Shown piece by piece: positions 1-12,000 of a stretch of 21,010 nt of DNA. Each line of letters begins with the position of its first letter. Within the stretch, counting starts at the first letter, position 1. Location: NCBI GenBank assembly GCA_019648995.1, contig BLXT01004662.1, forward strand, positions 105,414 to 126,423. The letters run 5' to 3'. Position numbers and translations under genes: made by a program. Under the pieces are notes generated by a model. That model was not told the origin of the DNA, searched no databases, and was given only the letters and a program-made list of their open reading frames with translations. This DNA is from Plakobranchus ocellatus (lineage: Eukaryota > Mollusca > Gastropoda > Plakobranchidae).

Positions 1-154
1 TTTTTCAATGTACACAACTTTTCGTTTTCTTCATTTTAGAACTCATGCAAGTACTTTTTCCTTTTCGTCTCGGTACTTCTTTTACAAACATTGAGCTCTC
101 CCACAAATCAGTTAAAAGCTGTCACTTCTTGCATCTTTCTTTTCTCTTTCTTAG

Positions 155-259
155 CTCTCTCTCTCTCTCTCTCTCTCTCTCTATTTTTCTCTCTTTCTTT
201 CTCCTCTCTCTTTCACTGTCTCTTTCTCTCTCTCTCTCTCCCTCTCTCCCTCTCTCTCT
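155..259. repeat. CT-rich microsatellite
   Basis: A (CT)n run of about 28 bp is followed by interrupted CT/CCCT/TTCT sequence. The overlapping open frames here, rich in S and L, are translations of the repeat and not genes. Confidence 0.9.
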
Positions 260-401
260 GTGAAATTATAATATTCATTGTGTGTTTTTTGCATATTCTC
301 TCAATTTTATGTATCCCTAACCTCGCTCTCTCATCTCGCACGCATTCTTTTTATCTCTCTCTGCCTCTTGCTGTCTCTATCTGCCCGAATTTTTTTGTTT
401 C

Positions 402-444
<43 letters not shown>

Positions 445-461
445 ATCTATCAGTCTGTCTG

Positions 462-519
<58 letters not shown>
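402..519. repeat. Compound microsatellite (TCTG)n then (CT)n
   Basis: About nine TCTG units (402-438) pass through TCTA/CAGT variants into a nearly pure (CT)n tract (462-519). It lies in the 3' flank or 3'UTR of the Ig gene, where the transcript strand would read (GA)n then (CAGA)n. Confidence 0.95.
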
Positions 520-521
<2 letters not shown>

Positions 522-524
522 CTC

Positions 525-530
525 TTTATT
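525..530 (-). promoter_or_regulatory. Candidate poly(A) signal AATAAA
   Basis: The + strand TTTATT here is AATAAA on the minus strand, about 185 nt downstream of the stop codon of exon 7, just before the CT/TCTG microsatellite. It is the first exact hexamer I see after the stop. The hexamer is common in AT-rich DNA, so transcript ends are needed to confirm it. Confidence 0.35.
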
Positions 531-715
531 TATATCTCTGTCTCATCACTTCTCTTGCTCATTCATTCTTACTTCTGTCAAACACAGAATTATTTTACTT
601 TTAACAATGTATCATTTGATAGGTTTTCTTGCAACCTCATCTTTCCCTCACACACATACACACTCAAATGCTTATTTTTTTCTCAAATAAAGTATATTTA
701 TGGAAGAAAATGTCC

Positions 716-894
716 TTAAGTCTGGTCGACGATTTTAGTATTTCTGTGTATTACAAATGCCAACAAATCAAAAAATGAAGAAAAGGAAGATGTAAAGAGA
801 AAAGGTAACATATGTACGACGAGAACGAAAAGCCAGTGAGTTTGCCAATTTAACAGTGCCATTGCCTTGTTCTCCGTTGTCAGACTGCTTACCG
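716..894 (-). CDS. Exon 7: C-terminal hydrophobic segment and stop
   Basis: The acceptor ATTCCTCTATCTTTTCAG precedes 894 and has a strong pyrimidine tract. Phase 1 entry matches exon 6 and gives a serine at the junction. It encodes 58 residues and a TAA at 718-716. After a short polar stretch (S-S-L-T-T-E-N-K), roughly 30 residues from W-L-F-V-L-V-V to L-L-A-F-V-I are hydrophobic, followed by ten polar residues ending V-D-Q-T. This fits either a single-pass membrane helix with a very short cytoplasmic tail, or a GPI-attachment signal with a slightly long polar end. Both anchoring modes are known or predicted in two-Ig neuronal surface proteins; the polar tail favours a transmembrane helix. 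Confidence 0.8.
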
Positions 895-3800
895 CTGAAA
901 AGATAGAGGAATTTTTAGCATTAGAGAGCAATAATATGCGAAGGTAAAGCTTTTAAAACTTTTTATCAATTTTTCAAATCGAACCAATAATGGTATGATT
1001 GACATGGAACATAAATATAAGAGTATGTCCTGCCTTGATGTTTGTAGATCAATGGTCGCTTAAAAATCGTTCTATTATCGCTATGTTGCAAATTATGAGT
1101 AAAATATTTTATTAAAAATTTCTTTGTAAGAAATTTATGAATTTTTCTCAATAAAAAGAGTATATTTTGTTTCGATCCCAAAGATTAAAGCAAAGTATTA
1201 CATTACAAAATAATAATTGGTGAACGTGGCACCTTAGTTTGTGTACGATATCTTTAAAGAGAGCAGTTTTACAAGTCAATTCCTCATCCTCAGATATCAG
1301 ATCGGAAGTAATCGTCGGTGATTATGCTTTACCATTAACTTTCCCACTTGATGGCCTCAAACATGCATACTAACCTGGGATTTTCCAAATGTCAAAGTGT
1401 TTCTTTGCCTATCCCTACCCTTAGAGCTTCTATTCTGCTATTGAGAGCTGCTTTACCTTAATCTTTGACGTGATTGAAAGTGACCGAGAAATCGGACAGT
1501 TTTTGTTTGAATACATTAATTTTAACCTGTGATCGTTTACTGACAGTCTCAGCAATATAGTAAAATGACTTCTCTTCCTTCATAGCAACTGAGTACATAA
1601 AAACCTTATCTCTGCTAACTTTAAATTATTTCGAATGCCCCTTCCAATCGCTTTGCATTTACAGATACGCAAAAAATGGTTCATGCAAAAAATAAATACT
1701 AAACCCCAATCATTTGAATGTTTCTATTGCGAAGATTTGTATTACCGTTTTTTTGGTACTTAAATTTTATTGATTTTTACTGCATACGACATGCTTTTAA
1801 ATGATGCATAATTACAATCTACAAAGTCACTACATTTTCTATTTTTCTCTCCTTTGTGAGTTCTTCAGTTTGTTACACAAGGTATACAAAGATTTGCACA
1901 GATTGTAGCATTAAATTACAAATGAGAATCTTTGGAAAGATTAATAGGCAATAAAGCCTAATATTTTCTCAATAGAAATTTAAAAAAGGAAATTGCGAAG
2001 ATCACGATCCAGATTTGCCTCGTTGTGCCAATATTGCAGAAAAAAGCAACCCTTTTTTCAAAGCAACTCAAATTTTAAAATTGAAAGCTCGATGTATTAA
2101 TGTTATCGTTATAAAATAATGGTTTTCTTTGATGTGCCGCCGTATGCGTGTTCTCTGGAAAACTATTTTTCATAGATTTGATTTATTCGAAACATATTTT
2201 CACCCAGTGCATGGCTCTAAATATAAAAATGTAATTTAAGTGGACTTTTAAATATTCATAACTGGAAAATAAAATTTATAATCATCCTGTACGCGAGTGC
2301 ATGTCTCTTAAATAATTGCACAAGAATTTTGGGTCATAGTTAATCATGATATATTTTGTCTTTGACGAAACTACAGTACTCAAATTGTTAACATTTTTAT
2401 GAAAAAAAAATACTAGCAAAAATATGACTAGTCATGGAAATGCATCGTACAAGTACTTACAGTAATATGTGGACCGGCTGTCTTGTGTCTCGGAGCCTAT
2501 GGTTGTATCTGAAATATCATACAGTATTGTAATTTGAAATAAAAAGTCTACTGAAGCTATGCGAAGCTTATAAAATGTGAATGAAACTCATAACGAGTTT
2601 GCCTCAAATGCAACCACTGTTAAAGCTTGCCAAAATAGTGCTATTCAAATCGCTAAATATTACGAACGAAAGTAGCTAAACTGTAAATAATGCAAGGGAT
2701 TTATCAGACTTTGGTCCATGTTGTTCCCAAGAGTGTCAGAATTCAAAAATCGAATTGAAGTGTTTCTACCTAAATCACGTTAAGCTGAAGATACTTGATA
2801 TTGGTCTGTGTCAGATTTATACCTCTGCTCTACGAGAATATTGAACGAAGATTTGAAATATTTGATTTTCTTGGAAAAAAACAAACTAGACAGACAAATT
2901 ATTGCCATTTTTTAGCTTTAAGAAATTGCGCTTCGCTGAAAAAAAAATTAGTACCCAAAAACCGTAAGAATAATCATAAATTTGTGAAATGTCGCTTTGT
3001 TCGATGTTTGCTGTTTTATTGTCTGAATATCAGTATTTATTATTTTCTCACTTTTCAGAAAGCTAAATCAAAATTGTAAAAGGAAAGTTTGATTGTGCGT
3101 TTATTGAACTAAAGCTTTCAAAGCATAGTTTATAAAAATCATTGTAACGCAGGTATTTTGTCCATAGTGTCAATAACACAGGTGAAAAGTTTGTAGGAAG
3201 GAAAGGAGTTGGTCTCCTAACAAACAGTATCAACCTATCATTCCAATCGCCCTTAAAAGCTGGAAAAAAAAAAGAAAATGAATATTATTGTAAACATTTG
3301 CTAGGATCTGAATGAGTAAGATATGCGTGTGTTTGTGTCATTCAATGTTTTAAGAATTCCCTATCATGGCCTACCTCATTGGTTTATTTGTCCGTGACTT
3401 TGCTATAATGTATCGAATATCACAGTCATAATTTCATCCTAGAATACGCATGAATTGCTATGTAAATTTGAAAAATTGAATGGGCGTGGCCGCAACAACT
3501 TACTTGGAAGCACATGAATCATAACAGCATCGATTACTTTGTCCTGCAGTCGACAATGGTATTCTCCCGAATCACCCAAACTGGTTTTGTCTATATAGAG
3601 CTCATTGACATATAGCTTTTCCTCCTCACGCTCATATCTAGAAAGTTTTAGAATAAAAATTCAAGAATGTTTGAAATATTTTATTACAATAGACTCTTCT
3701 CTAAAACGACGACCATGACTTTATTATTAGGTGAGAAACAATCTCTGCAAAAATATCAAAAAGAAAGAAAAAAAACGGTACAATGGTCTGAGACCAATCC

Positions 3801-5860
3801 TTATAGGTTGGATGCCTCAAATAATACATTTGAGGGAAAAGATTTGAGGATTTTGTTTTCATTCATTTCCTTCTCTTACGTTCTTTTTTTTTTAAATTTA
3901 AAATCCCACATCTTGACTCAGAATCAGCACAGCTGTATCCAGTTTTAGCTAGCAAATCCCACAAAAAGGACATTTTAGAGACTTGCGACTGAATTAAACT
4001 AGTCGTGAGTTTTCTTGTTTTTTTTTTTCATTTGGCAGTGAGTCCGAGCCCTAATAAAGGTTACAAAGCTTAAACCAACTGATAAAATATCGAAAGCTTA
4101 AAATATCATAATGATAGCGTATGAAATTATAATTTCAACTGTAAATTGAAATTTTAAAGTTGCACAATTTATGATTTGGACATGAAGTAAGGACGGTTGT
4201 AATAAAAACCAATAGCTATGTTGTAGTTGAGTTTTCAATGAATATTTCAATTATGCATGTACACACAGACACATTCTCTTATTTTTCATTTAACAAAGCT
4301 TTACATTTTATATCTTTCTACCATTGTGTCATTAGAAAAGAGCGCAGATTTACCATACTCCTGAACATTAATAAAAATGTAAGGATTAATATGGATGTTG
4401 ATAAGACTGTAGAAAATTGATAGGATATTTATAATAAAACAGTCACACACTGGAATTTCCATTGAATAAAGAAGGAGCAATACTAAGAATAAACTATCAA
4501 GACTTTCCGCCTACAGTTTGGTTTTATTATCTGTTACAAAAGATATAAAACAACAAGTGTTGTCTCATGTCTTCTATAGTAACTGAAGAAGCCAAAATTA
4601 TTTATCCTCTTAAAATTCTATTCACGAAATGTAAATTCGTCTTTCTAAAATCTCTGGTAGGAAAGACATGCAACTATCATGATGTCTTTCAATGTGCAAA
4701 TCAAACCAATTTTATACATTTTATACAAATGTCCAAAAGAGTGCCTTTGTTTTTTGATTCATCGAATGCCTTTTCTCTATTTTGCTGATCTCTAACAATT
4801 GAACGGTAGGATCCTCACGGTAGAATCTACCTCAAAGATGTCAGGGTAAGTTAGGCTATCTTGTACGTCACCATTGCCAAGGCGAAAAAACCAAAAAAAA
4901 GTCACGTAACGATTTAACTATGACTTTGGCATGTTCGCATAAAAAATGCCTATAATATGAATTACTTTCTACCGTTTAGAAAATCCATTATTATTTGTTA
5001 GCTTACCTAGTGAGTAAAGTATGTTTGCTAGATTTAATGGCTTGCCCATCCTTGAACCATGTGACCCCTGCACTAGAGGCTGAAGACAAGCTGTTTACGG
5101 TGGTCTTGCACACTAACTGGATCGACTTGCCAGCTGTTATAAACTCCTTCTTCTGCGAATGCCGCTGGTCTGTGAATAAACAAAAATATGATGGAAAGCT
5201 GTTTCAACCTTTATTCTAAAAAATTCATATAGATTTGATTACATGCAGTGGGTGAAATGCTAAATAAATGTATAAAGAATATTCATTACGGACGGGTAAT
5301 GGCATTTTTCTCTTTAGTAAAACAATAATTTGAGTAGCGATATTATGAAAGGTGGAAAGAATTTACAAAACTAATGTGTAAAAACAGTTGATCTCCCGAG
5401 CAGCATAGCATCATATTTGGGAACATTGGTTTCCGAGAGACTAACTTACCAGCAGCTTCCATTTTCCTGTTTTTTATGGAATCCCTCTGAGTAACTTTCT
5501 TCATAACTCTCGTCTTTGGTTTCATCGTAGTCGTGCGATCTAGAATTTCAAAATTATATTCAATGAATGCTGCTTAAGTATTAAAAATCCAAACTCCAAC
5601 CTAAGTTAACCTGCTAATGTTTTCAATTAATAGATTTTTGTATTGGATTTAGTATTATTACATCGGCATATTTCCTGTCTGGATTATTCGCTTTTTCTTC
5701 TCCTCTTCCTCCTCCTCCTCCTTCTCCTCCTCCTCCTCACCACAGGGGCATTCGCCTGACAGAGAGCCTGAAAGCCTGAGATCACCTTGTTGTGGACTGG
5801 CTATAAACCAAATCCAAACCCTCCTCTTCTTTTCTTTTTTTTTCTCCTATTTTTCATGGA

Positions 5861-5894
<34 letters not shown>

Positions 5895-7825
5895 GTCGTC
5901 GTCGTCGTCACTACCTTCACCATCATGTCTTTCATCATTATCATCTTAATCATCATTGTCATCGGTATGCCAATCATTATAAGTACCAATATTGACAGAA
6001 TCATCACTTGAAAATAATCTCACAATACCACTTGGCAAAACAAAAACCCCGATAGCTTCATATCTTCATCTATATAATTTTCAATTTTTTTTTCACTAAG
6101 TTTCACATTTGGTCCTCTTGCTTTAAAAAAATTCCTTTCTATAGCCACAAACAGTTACTTTCTCAAGCATACCTTCAATTTTGAGCTCTACATTCAAAAC
6201 TATTCTCTCTGAGGTTGTAACCTGACATTCATACATGCCAGCATCACTTGGACGAACCCGCTTGATGAGCAAGTCCCAAGTGGTCACCCCATCCTCCTGT
6301 AATTTGTAGTCCACGAAGACGCGAGGGTCACTATTCCACACCATCTTATCAATGGTCAAGTAACCATCGCTGCTGAGATTTCGCCAGACGACCTGTAATC
6401 AGAGAAAACAAGCACTGAGTGAATACTAGAATGCTAATTATTCAGAATGTCCGCAAAAAAGCAATGGTTCCAATGGTTGTCAAGGAGACGTAAAACTGGA
6501 GAAAAATAAATTATATATTAACATCGAAATAGATTGGATGATGAAGGGAAAAAACAGACAAAACCTGAAAACTGAAGAGAAAAAAAATACATGGCACGAA
6601 AGCTAAAGAGTGAAAAAGAGTTATAAAAAAAATGAAAATTACAATAAAAGATAAAGGAATGAAATTAGGTATAGATAAAGGAGGAAGAGATGCAGAATGA
6701 GAAGGACAGGGATGAGAGTGAGAATGGAGAGAAAGACATAATCAAGTTAACGTACCTTTGATGAGATTTACAGAGAAACAGAACTAGACACATGATACTC
6801 ATGATATTTAAAGAGAAACAGAACTAGACACATGATACTCATGATATTTAAAGAGAAACAGAACTAGACACATGATACTCAAGATATTTAAAGAGAATAT
6901 ATTCATAAAAGGTGTCGAGTTTAATTTGCATTTTAAGACCATGTTCTTTACTCAATGTCATGCTATAGCAATTGATGCAAAGACTCAGAGTGTCTTGATT
7001 AATTTTGTAGGATATTTTTATATATTGTGTAGCTTAAAATAATTGATACAGCTATGTGAACAATGATCGAAGTTGGAGAAATTCGTATGCAAGTATAAAT
7101 ATCAGAACTTTATGGAAATATAAATTTTTCAAAAGTTGCTTTCGAAATCCTTTTATTTAATTGTTATTCTTGGGGGAAAAAATCACATTGTAGCAGTCAG
7201 ATTTCAGGCGAAAATCATTGTGTTGAAATAACTTGATATACCACAATATGAAAGAAAAACATAAGTATCAATGCAATGTTAAATCAATAGTCAAATAGTC
7301 AAAAGGCAATAGATTGATGGATATTTGGAAAAATAGAGACAATGAAGAAAACAAATGAGAAAAGAGCAATGGAGAGATAGGTACATAGATATATAAAGAC
7401 AGAGAAAAAAAAAAGGAGGAGAGCTAAAAATATAGAGAAATCAGATGGAGAGTTGAATTATGATAAAAAGAAAGAGAGTAAAAAAAATTGGGAGAAGAAT
7501 TTTGAAACCGATTGACTGTAAAAACAACAACTACAAGAACACGAAACAAAATTGACCAAAACTAACAGCTCGAAAATTGGGTATTATCTATTAACGAAAG
7601 GCGGCTTTTGTTGAGTAGGAAAAACAATGGACTTTATTTTACTCAAGTAAAAAGTCATGTGTGTGAGCATACATTGTTTAAATGTTTAATAGCCTCATTA
7701 AAGGTTTGAAGAGGCTCGCTGAAATTAATTTTATTTCATCCAAAATAGAAAAAAAGAAGAAAATAATGGCGAATGTCAGAAGATGATAACAAGTAAAAAG
7801 AAAAAAAGGAAATATTGAAAGAGGT

Positions 7826-7874
<49 letters not shown>

Positions 7875-8241
7875 TGGACAGAGAGGAAAAGATCAAATAC
7901 GGAGTTGAGAAGAGGTGTAATTGTAAGGGAAGAGTATTGAAAACGAGCAAATAAAGAAGCTGAATTAAGCTGTTAACATATTAGGAGGATATAATTATGA
8001 CTATATTGGATCAAATTAGGTAACAATGCAACCTTCTTTATGTTAAGTGTACGCCTTCATCTAACCATAGATAAGGCTTTCTACCAGCCTTCGTCCTTGC
8101 AATAAGAGAGAGGAGTTAGAGATAAAATCAATGACAAGAAATACTTATTGATCAGAGAGCTACGAATCACTCAGAGAGGAAGAGAGATTGATTAATTGAA
8201 GATTGATGTATCAAGTATACCATTAATTTATTACCTCGGAG

Positions 8242-8294
<53 letters not shown>

Positions 8295-8986
8295 AAGGGA
8301 GAAAGCGAGAAAACATCTTATCTTATTTGTAATTCCTTAAGCAAATTCGATTATGTACTTCAATGTGACAAGATAAAGACAGTGATTTTCTCATTTTCCA
8401 CTATTTCCAGTTATTTTTTCTTGATTTTCACTTTTTATGCGGTACAGAAATTTATTGAAAACCTGAAATTACGATTTTTTTCTAGTCAGTAAACAGTCAT
8501 AATTTTTCCATTTTTTTCATCATACGACCAATAAGTATGAATAAAAGTCATTAAATTTTTGCTGCTCCTCCATGCCATAAATTTTTGGGGGCAACAAGGT
8601 TGTTCAAATTTTTACAGATATTTTGACACGATGTAGAGCGTCAGTTTTCCATTATAAGCATTTGATGGTACAAAATTCGATAAGTCTTAACCATTGACGC
8701 GTAAACACGTTCAAAATAATTAAAAATTTGTTTTCTTTTCTTTTTCATTGTGGTTGCTTTGGCACCAGCCATCATAAAAAGAAGAGTGTGAGCTGCATAA
8801 TAACTGCTCTTTTCTCGAGTGAATTTGGGAATCAATAGCCTTAGGTTTCTCTTTGTACGTGGTGAGCTCAAAAATTTTCAACATCAATTCGCTTGTTGTT
8901 TTCGCTGTGTTATATTTTGGTTCCCCTTTTTTTAGCAGTAGTGGTAGTAGTAGTAGTAGCAGCAGCAGAGCAGCAGCAGTAACAGC

Positions 8987-9058
<72 letters not shown>

Positions 9059-12000
9059 TGTTGTTGTAGGAATAACAGGAGCATCAGCAACCGCAGCAGT
9101 ATTTTCCGAAGACAAAATGTAAACCCACAAGAAATAGTTTTTTTAACGTGAAAAACTAAACAAAATATAAACTTTTACAGAGAGTTTCAAAAATAAATAA
9201 AACTTAAATCAACAAACAGAAAATTATCATTTGTTAAAAAAAAAAATGACTTGTTGCAAAAGTTATGAAAATTTCTCTAGCTAGTTTTTTTCACTTTGAC
9301 GTGAAAATGTGTTGTATTTTGTTTATTAGCAATGCATTCGACTTACTTGTTTTGTTTTATATATTTTTACCAGAAGTAAAAAAAAGACACAAACAGGCTT
9401 ATTGGAAGTTCTCTGTAAGGTCTCAAGATTTATGACGGATGATTTGAGGCTTGACGTTAATTTTGCACTTGCAATATCGAAAACACACACACACACACAC
9501 ATATATACACGCATACACTGTTCATACTCAAACAAAATTAATGCGAGCAGAGCTCGGAGAGCTAGATTCAGCCGGGTTATAAAAAGGTCGGATTTGGTGT
9601 TGGTCTCGAATTCGAATCCCTGAAAGAAGTCTCTACAGATCTCAGGGCGGATTCTCTAGCCACTCTCACGTTGAACATTGAACTTTAAGATAAAAGACTA
9701 TTTACTTTGAAATAAAAACCACATATATTTGCTGCAGGACTTTAATGGGACACGTCATTTACGTCAAAATAATCACTATTTCTTTTTTCAGCATTCATGA
9801 CTTTGTTATTGCATACAACATTTTCAAAGACTCAACAAAAAAAACAAACAACTGGATAGCTTTGACAGGAAGAGCCCATATTAATACAAAAACCCTTATG
9901 GTCTTTCATGCTAACTTCTAGGCGTCTTCCACACCGTTGATCTTCCCAACTGTTAGCTAAGACGATTATTGCGGGGAGCTTCAATAGCATCCTAATGACC
10001 ATTCTACCGCACAATGAATAACGCAGCTGCATCACAATGGCATAAATGTCTCTAAGTTCGAGGCAGCATTTCGCTCTCCTTCAAAGGCAATTAAATCATA
10101 ACCACTAGGGGAATGTTCATTTCTCATTCCTAGATAGCAGCTAATGCTCCAGAAACCAACATCGAAAAATCATCTTGGCACTGATAAACTAGCCATATAT
10201 CATCCCTGGAGCCCTGACGTTCTCTCCAAAAGAGAGCATTTATTTCCCGAAGGCCACATTGTGCACTAATCATTCACAACAAAAGATGCTTTGCTAACTG
10301 AAACCGCTTGCAGAGGCTGTCAAAGTCGACTTGATCTATTGGGGAGTCTTAACTGTACACCCACGGCTGAGTGAAGTAACGGTGTCATATCTATCATCAT
10401 CGCCTCGTAACGGGCCCTCGAAAATTGCACAAAGATACTAAAGAATGACGGGTTGAGGTCCATGAAAGATAGCAAAGCCGTATATGAGATATAACTGATG
10501 AGCTCTAATAAGCTTGGTGTGCGTGAAGAAGGGAAAGAGATCCTTCAACTTAAGTGCGAAGGAAACGAAAGCAAACTTAATTGAAAGCAGAAATGTATTG
10601 TACAAGATTCATTATGGCAGGCGGGACGAGTGAAGGGAGAATTAGGCTTGTTCGAAATTATGCAATACACCAGTTATGGAAAAGTTGGTGATTATATCTC
10701 TGCTAGAAATAACATAAAAGGCAGAACGAAAAAGGCGAAATATTAGACAGAATGTATACCTAATTGAACACCGGATGTGACGTGAGGTCAAGCGAAGAGG
10801 TTAGAGACAGAGAGAAAGAGAGAAAAGAGATGGAAATTGAGAGGGTGAGAGAGAATTAGAGAGGGAGGAAAAGAAAAACAATAAAACAGCGAGACAGGGA
10901 GGAACGAGAGTAAGAGAGCGAGAGGTAAGAGTGAGGAAGATGTAAAATACAAGAAAGGGCGACAGAAAAAAAGGTACTAAGTAAAAAATCTGTGGAAAAG
11001 GATAATCTCAGGCACTCATTTTTTAAGTTCCCCAATCAGCTAACTATTATCTTAAATAGTTTTACATTACCTAAAATTCTTATTTGAGTTTCATTATATG
11101 AATAAAGGTCTAAAAATATCATATTCTTACAAGCATAATTTCTTTGTATACAACATATGGCCCTAAGATTGTGTCTAAATTTCATAAAATAATTATAACT
11201 TTATGCGCATTCAGAGCTAGATAGATTTTATTTTATCTCCTGGCTTTGCGCCATTAATCTCTAGGTTTGTTTCTTTAAACGAAATTGTCAAGTTTTTTGA
11301 AAAAAAATAAATAAATAAAAAAGGCGGTAAAACAAAAATATTAGCTTAATAAAAAGTTCATCTGTTTTGATGAATTTCCATACACTGAATGATTATCGTT
11401 TGCGCTCATGTTCGCGATATAAGTGGCAGTCTCACAGGTTGCGTGCAGACTGCCAGTTCTTCAGCCTGTCTGGTCTGTATCCTACAGGCTCTGAAGCAAA
11501 AAGTGTCTGTGTACATGCAACACTTGGTTTGAGTGCCAAAGCCTGGGCATAATCGAAACTCGATGCTTACCTTCCTATCAGTCTCTCTTAACCGTTCACT
11601 GTCTCTTTTTTGTAAGCCACGCCAATCCTTATCTATCCAGATATATATACATATATGTAAAGCCTAGCTTAGATATTTTCCTCCCTACAGGGAAATCACA
11701 CTAAGACAAATGAAATAAAACAATATGCAGGTTGTCTACAATTTTTTGTTTTTACAGCACAAATGTACAAAATGTAAAATATTATCTTCGAGAGAAGAAT
11801 TTTTTCCTCGGTTTCATGGTGAGCGCTTTTTTAACCTTTGAGACTGATTTTCACATCCACTTTTAAAAGATTTGATACCAATAAAATCAAATGTTTCTTT
11901 TTACCATCTCCCGTCTATGTTGTATTAAGTGTTTATGTAGAAGTAAGCACTTTGAGTCATTAAAAATCACATAATGTGGAAACAATATTTCTTCTGGGCC

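Larger units (their letters stand above)
5540..6172 (-). other. Intron 2 (633 bp) with repeats
   Basis: A phase 1 intron between the two Ig-encoding blocks. About a third of it is repetitive: a TCC tract, a copy of a dispersed element (5744-5822), a pyrimidine run and an ATC/GTC array. Open frames seen here are translations of these repeats (poly-Ile, poly-Met). Confidence 0.85.

Noticed and set aside
45-690. Overlapping Ser/Leu-rich frames at the window start
   Set aside because: Produced by CT and TCTG microsatellites in different frames.
5787-6011. Poly-Ile/Val and poly-Met frames
   Set aside because: Translations of the CAT/CGT microsatellite in intron 2.
8720-9130. 136- and 89-codon frames with poly-Thr / poly-Val
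   Set aside because: They are translations of the (GTA)n array, with no domain, splice or start context.
9880-10440. Possible DNA transposon remnant
   Set aside because: Higher G+C only; no terminal repeats, transposase motif or second copy visible.
11367-11552. 61-codon + strand frame in the less AT-rich island
   Set aside because: No homology that I recognise. The minus strand also shows a similar-length open stretch, so coding is not favoured over structured or repeat DNA.
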